Source of the DNA: Deltaproteobacteria bacterium
Lineage (GTDB): Bacteria; Desulfobacterota; Desulfobacteria; Desulfobacterales; JAABPS01
Assembly (NCBI GenBank): GCA_019309685.1
Contig: JAFDFT010000070.1
Coordinates: forward strand, 1 to 8,653
DNA length: 8,653 nt
Direction of reading: 5' to 3'
Position 1 is the first letter of the stretch. Every line of letters starts with the position of its first letter. Below are positions 5,923-8,653 of the stretch, piece by piece. Below the pieces are notes generated by a model, which was not told the DNA's origin, did no database searches, and worked only from the letters and a program-made list of their open reading frames with translations. Position numbers and translations under genes: made by a program.

Positions 5923-6711
5923 ATGCCCTTTAAGGAAAATCTTCTCAAAAAGATGAAAATAGATAACATGGCAAAAAAAGTCTTTGCCTCAATCGGCCCT
6001 TCAGATAGTGGCCTGAAAATCGACAAGGAGACCATGAGGAGCATTCTTGAGTTGTCTCCCTATAAAGCCAGAAAGGAGAGGGATCTTGAATTATATATCC
6101 AGGAAACCAATACCAATCAAAAGAAAATCATTGTGCTCGACAATGAACTGCCAATCTACAACACCACAATAGAAGATGTCGCATTACGCAAAAGCCCAAC
6201 CATTAAGGAAATGGTAAACATTCGAAACGCCATTAAAATTATAAATGACAAAGATGTGAAAACCAGCCGAAAAGAAGAATCCCTTAAAATTATCCAAAAA
6301 GAATGCATCGATATGATCGATCTGTCATTTGAAAAATCTGACCTGGATGAAATCGAAAATGACGGTGTGATATCACTGGAAAGAGGATACCCTGAAGGGG
6401 TGATCGAATCGATTTCTCTCTTTGCGGAACTTCTGGGATACACAGAGGCACCAAAAGCGTTTAAGATAAACCATTGTAAATTGTTTGGTGCTTTAACGAA
6501 GAAAGAAAATAAGGAAATGCTGTTGGGTCCGATTGTTATCTATAATATAATGCACAACACTATAAAACTGATTGACGAATCGATAAGCAGCGTTAAAGAA
6601 TTTCAGATGAAGCACCTGCATAATATTGCCACAGAAAAAGAAAAGGCTGTAAAGGAAGGTGCCTCTGTTATTAAACACTTAAAAGATGAAATTATCAAAA
6701 GATACTTGTAG
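5923..6711 (+). CDS. Uncharacterised cytoplasmic protein, 262 residues
   Basis: I do not recognise a named domain. The protein is rich in lysine, glutamate and isoleucine, with no signal peptide or membrane segment, and looks mostly helical. Visible segments are an N-terminal amphipathic stretch (1-20), the motif ASIGPSDSGLKIDKE (22-36), a beta-like segment KKIIVLDNELPIYNTT (67-82), SPTIKEMVNIRNAIKI (91-106), an acidic middle (about 128-165), and a helical, coiled-coil-prone C-terminus (about 213-262). I have an impression of similar proteins in Desulfobacterota genomes, without assigned function. The start at 5923 is chosen because AGGAGG lies 5 bases upstream; a start at 5896 would add nine residues. 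The HNH gene begins 76 bases downstream on the same strand with no clear terminator between, so co-transcription is possible. Confidence 0.8.
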   Translation: MPFKENLLKKMKIDNMAKKVFASIGPSDSGLKIDKETMRSILELSPYKARKERDLELYIQETNTNQKKIIVLDNELPIYNTTIEDVALRKSPTIKEMVNIRNAIKIINDKDVKTSRKEESLKIIQKECIDMIDLSFEKSDLDEIENDGVISLERGYPEGVIESISLFAELLGYTEAPKAFKINHCKLFGALTKKENKEMLLGPIVIYNIMHNTIKLIDESISSVKEFQMKHLHNIATEKEKAVKEGASVIKHLKDEIIKRYL

Positions 6712-6787
6712 ATTTTTTGTTTATTTGTCATAAACGGTTATGAAAAATTATCACCATCACCTTATGTAAATTATAAGGGAAAAATAA

Positions 6788-7306
6788 ATGGAAAGAACAA
6801 TGACTCAGTGTGTTTTGCTCAATGCGGACTATACCTTTCTAAACGTTGTCCATTGGAAAAGAGCTATGTGCTTGATAACTAAAGGCAAAGTCCAGGTTTT
6901 AAAAAATTCCGAAAGAATTATTAAAACTGCTGAAGGGCTGGTCATTAAAGTACCGCTGGTAATGAAACTTATAAAGCTTATCCGAACCCTTTATAGGAAC
7001 AAGGTCCCTTTCAGCAAAAAGAATGTCCTGACCAGAGACGGCTTCAAATGCGCGTATTGCGGTGCACGTAAAGAAAGGTTGACCATGGATCACATAATGC
7101 CCAGGTCCAGAGGTGGAAAAACCACCTTTGAAAATTGTGTTGCCGCGTGCAAAAAATGTAATAATAAAAAGGGCGGCAAAACGCCCAGAGAAATTAACAT
7201 GTTTCCAAAAGTAAAAGCGTATCAGCCAACCATCTCCGAATTTTTACACCTGAAAATTAAAAACCTCGGAATTAATAATTTTCTAAAAGATATTGGCATT
7301 TATTAA
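6788..7306 (+). CDS. HNH endonuclease family protein
   Basis: The protein has 172 residues. The C-terminal half holds a zinc-supported HNH (beta-beta-alpha metal) nuclease fold: Cys88 and Cys91 (CAYC), the catalytic-type DHIMPRSRGG (101-110), Asn116, then Cys121 and Cys124 before Asn125 (CKKCNN). The N-terminal part, with VLLNADYTFLNVVHWKRA (9-26) and a GKVQVL segment, matches a widespread stand-alone bacterial HNH family of the McrA-like group. The substrate is not known, and the gene is not by itself a restriction system: no methylase or partner is nearby. The start at 6788 has AAGGGA (6775-6780) 7 bases upstream; Met5 at 6800 is a weaker alternative. All key residues are present, so activity is plausible. 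Confidence 0.9.
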   Translation: MERTMTQCVLLNADYTFLNVVHWKRAMCLITKGKVQVLKNSERIIKTAEGLVIKVPLVMKLIKLIRTLYRNKVPFSKKNVLTRDGFKCAYCGARKERLTMDHIMPRSRGGKTTFENCVAACKKCNNKKGGKTPREINMFPKVKAYQPTISEFLHLKIKNLGINNFLKDIGIY

Positions 7307-7323
7307 TAATATTAGGACCCTCA

Positions 7324-7412
7324 CCAAAAAAAGTTGATGATCTTAAACGAATTCCAGGGCCCCGTGAAACTTCAACGGAATCTTTGACAAGGGCCCAGGA
7401 TTCTTGTGAAGC
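7324..7412 (-). repeat. Dispersed intergenic repeat, copy 2, with nested palindromes
   Basis: Its reverse complement carries the same ordered blocks as 221-286, in opposite orientation about 7 kb away. Inside, GAATTCCAGGGCCC (7349-7362) forms an imperfect inverted repeat with GGGCCCAGGATTC (7391-7403). Between them CCGTGAA (7362-7368) pairs with TTCAACGG (7371-7378) with one bulge. The whole could fold as a nested hairpin between the HNH gene and the dehydrogenase gene. No T-tract follows, so I do not call it a terminator. Confidence 0.5.
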
Positions 7413-7483
7413 GCATAAAATATTTTAGAATTATAAAACAAAGATACTGCTCGTTTTAAGGGTATTTTACACAGGAGCGTTTT

Positions 7484-8653
7484 ATGAAAATAGTTGTCGC
7501 GGGAACAGGATATGTTGGATTTGTACATGCAGCAGTCTGCTCAGAATATGGGCATGAACTCTATGCGTATGATAATGATATCGATAAGATTAAAGCGTTT
7601 TCAAGCGGGAATACTGACGCGATTGAACAATATGTTAATGAACCGGGATTGACGAATATTGTCAAAGAAACGCTTGGGAAATCACTGTTTTTTACCTCTG
7701 ACCTTGAATCTGTTATCGAAGGAGTGGATGTAATCTTCATGTGCCTGCCAACGCCGCCAAACCTGGATGGGTCAACAAACCTCACATTCTACGATGCCGC
7801 AGCAGAAGATATTGCTCAGTCTCTGGGTAAAAGAAAACATGATCGCAGAACAGTTATTGTGAACAAAAGCACCGTTCCCATCGGGACAGCGCGTCACCTG
7901 GAGAAAACCATCAGCGCGCATGGCGTTAATAATTTTGGCGTGGCTTCCAACCCTGAGTTCCTGGCTGAAGGGACCGCTGTATTACAGGCCCGAAGACCTG
8001 ACCGGGTAGTCGTTGGATGCGACAACGAGGATGATTTTAAAATTCTACGCCGGGTGTATTCCCAGTTTGTCCATCATGTTCGGATAAAATATATTGAAAC
8101 CACACCTGAAACAGCTGAGGCAATAAAATATGTCGCCAATACCATGCTTCTTACTTACATCTCGTTTTGGAATGGCGTGGGCGCAAAAATTGGAGAAAAA
8201 ATCCCAAATATAAAGATTGATGACCTCAGGCTGGGTGTAACGGCAGATGAACGAATCAGCACGTGGGGGTCTTTTGTCAGCAACGGCGCTGGCGGAAGTT
8301 GCTTTGGAAAAGACATTGCTTCACTTATTTATCAACTGCGCAGAGTCAATGTAAGCACCAAAATGCTCGAAGCATCCTATGAAGTCAATGAATTCCAAAA
8401 GGTATACCTAATTGATCGGGCCATTACTGAAGCCGATTTTCAGTTTAACAATAAAACTGTTGCTGTATTGGGCCTGGCATTTAAAAAACATACCAACGAT
8501 ATGAGGGATGCCTCATCCATCAAGGTAATTGAATCTCTCCTTGGCAAAGGGGTAACAAGAATCAATGCCTATGACCCTTTAGCAAACGAAACTGCCAGTG
8601 CGGAATTTGATCCATCTAAAAACGTACTATTTGATAAAATACACTATTATGAT
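7484..8653 (+). CDS. UDP-glucose/GDP-mannose dehydrogenase family protein, 3-prime truncated by window edge
   Basis: Members oxidise the C6 hydroxyl of a nucleotide sugar to a carboxylate in two NAD-dependent steps, supplying precursors for capsule, lipopolysaccharide or exopolysaccharide. The 390 codons present run off the window without a stop; the family is usually about 430-450 residues. The N-terminal Rossmann fold begins with GTGYVG (7-12), followed by KSTVPIGT (128-135) and SNPEFLAEG (155-163). Lys216 and Asn220 lie in the central helix, the nucleophile Cys273 and Asp277 in GGSCFGKD, and the C-terminal domain has GLAFKKHTNDMRD (330-342). All expected catalytic residues are visible. The FLAEG form resembles the eukaryotic-type enzyme rather than FLREG, and residue 275 is Gly where many bacterial enzymes have Pro. 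UDP-glucose is the likeliest substrate but cannot be proven. AGGAG lies 6 bases before the ATG. Confidence 0.9.
   Translation, partial: MKIVVAGTGYVGFVHAAVCSEYGHELYAYDNDIDKIKAFSSGNTDAIEQYVNEPGLTNIVKETLGKSLFFTSDLESVIEGVDVIFMCLPTPPNLDGSTNLTFYDAAAEDIAQSLGKRKHDRRTVIVNKSTVPIGTARHLEKTISAHGVNNFGVASNPEFLAEGTAVLQARRPDRVVVGCDNEDDFKILRRVYSQFVHHVRIKYIETTPETAEAIKYVANTMLLTYISFWNGVGAKIGEKIPNIKIDDLRLGVTADERISTWGSFVSNGAGGSCFGKDIASLIYQLRRVNVSTKMLEASYEVNEFQKVYLIDRAITEADFQFNNKTVAVLGLAFKKHTNDMRDASSIKVIESLLGKGVTRINAYDPLANETASAEFDPSKNVLFDKIHYYD

Noticed and set aside
6788..7306. HNH gene as evidence of a prophage, group I intron or restriction system
   Set aside because: No terminase, capsid, intron core, methylase or specificity gene is nearby; the protein matches a stand-alone chromosomal HNH family.
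7343..7785. Minus-strand reading frames at the start of the dehydrogenase gene
   Set aside because: They are antisense to a gene with clear Rossmann and catalytic motifs and lack ribosome binding sites or domains.

Overview
The window reads as chromosomal DNA from a moderately AT-rich Gram-negative bacterium. The gene set and the small signal-peptide protein at 3678-3980 resemble what I remember from sulfate-reducing Desulfobacterota (Desulfobacterales); this placement is inference from protein resemblance, not from a search. Six protein genes are supported: priA (minus strand), a small exported protein (plus), gltA for citrate synthase (minus), a conserved-looking protein of unknown function (plus), a stand-alone HNH nuclease (plus), and a UDP-glucose/GDP-mannose-type dehydrogenase cut by the right edge (plus).

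Layout. Bases 1-620 carry no gene I can support. They hold several layers of imperfect inverted repeats, ending in a perfect 15-base inverted repeat 18 bases past the priA stop. priA fills 621-3080. The 3081-3677 gap holds decayed copies of a palindromic element (3089-3140 and 3403-3599) and an orphan terminator-like hairpin (3201-3239); nothing was recognised in 3240-3402. The exported-protein gene (3678-3980) and gltA (4090-5370) converge on a hairpin at 4054-4089. The 5371-5922 gap holds the gltA promoter area, a clean 163-bp MITE-like element flanked by TAACTA direct repeats (5512-5686), a perfect 14-base palindrome next to a possible promoter, and the signals of the next gene. The unknown gene, the HNH gene and the dehydrogenase follow on the plus strand with gaps of 76 and 177 bases.

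The genes do not form one evident pathway. They are housekeeping genes (replication restart, TCA cycle, nucleotide-sugar oxidation) separated by repeat-rich intergenic DNA. The unknown gene and the HNH gene are the only pair close enough to suggest co-transcription. The most unusual content is intergenic: at least three related copies or relics of one small palindromic element lie in this window, one of them in the priA leader, and a second repeat occurs in opposite orientation near both ends. No CRISPR array, tRNA, rRNA or transposase gene was found, and I see no clear evidence for a new multi-gene system.
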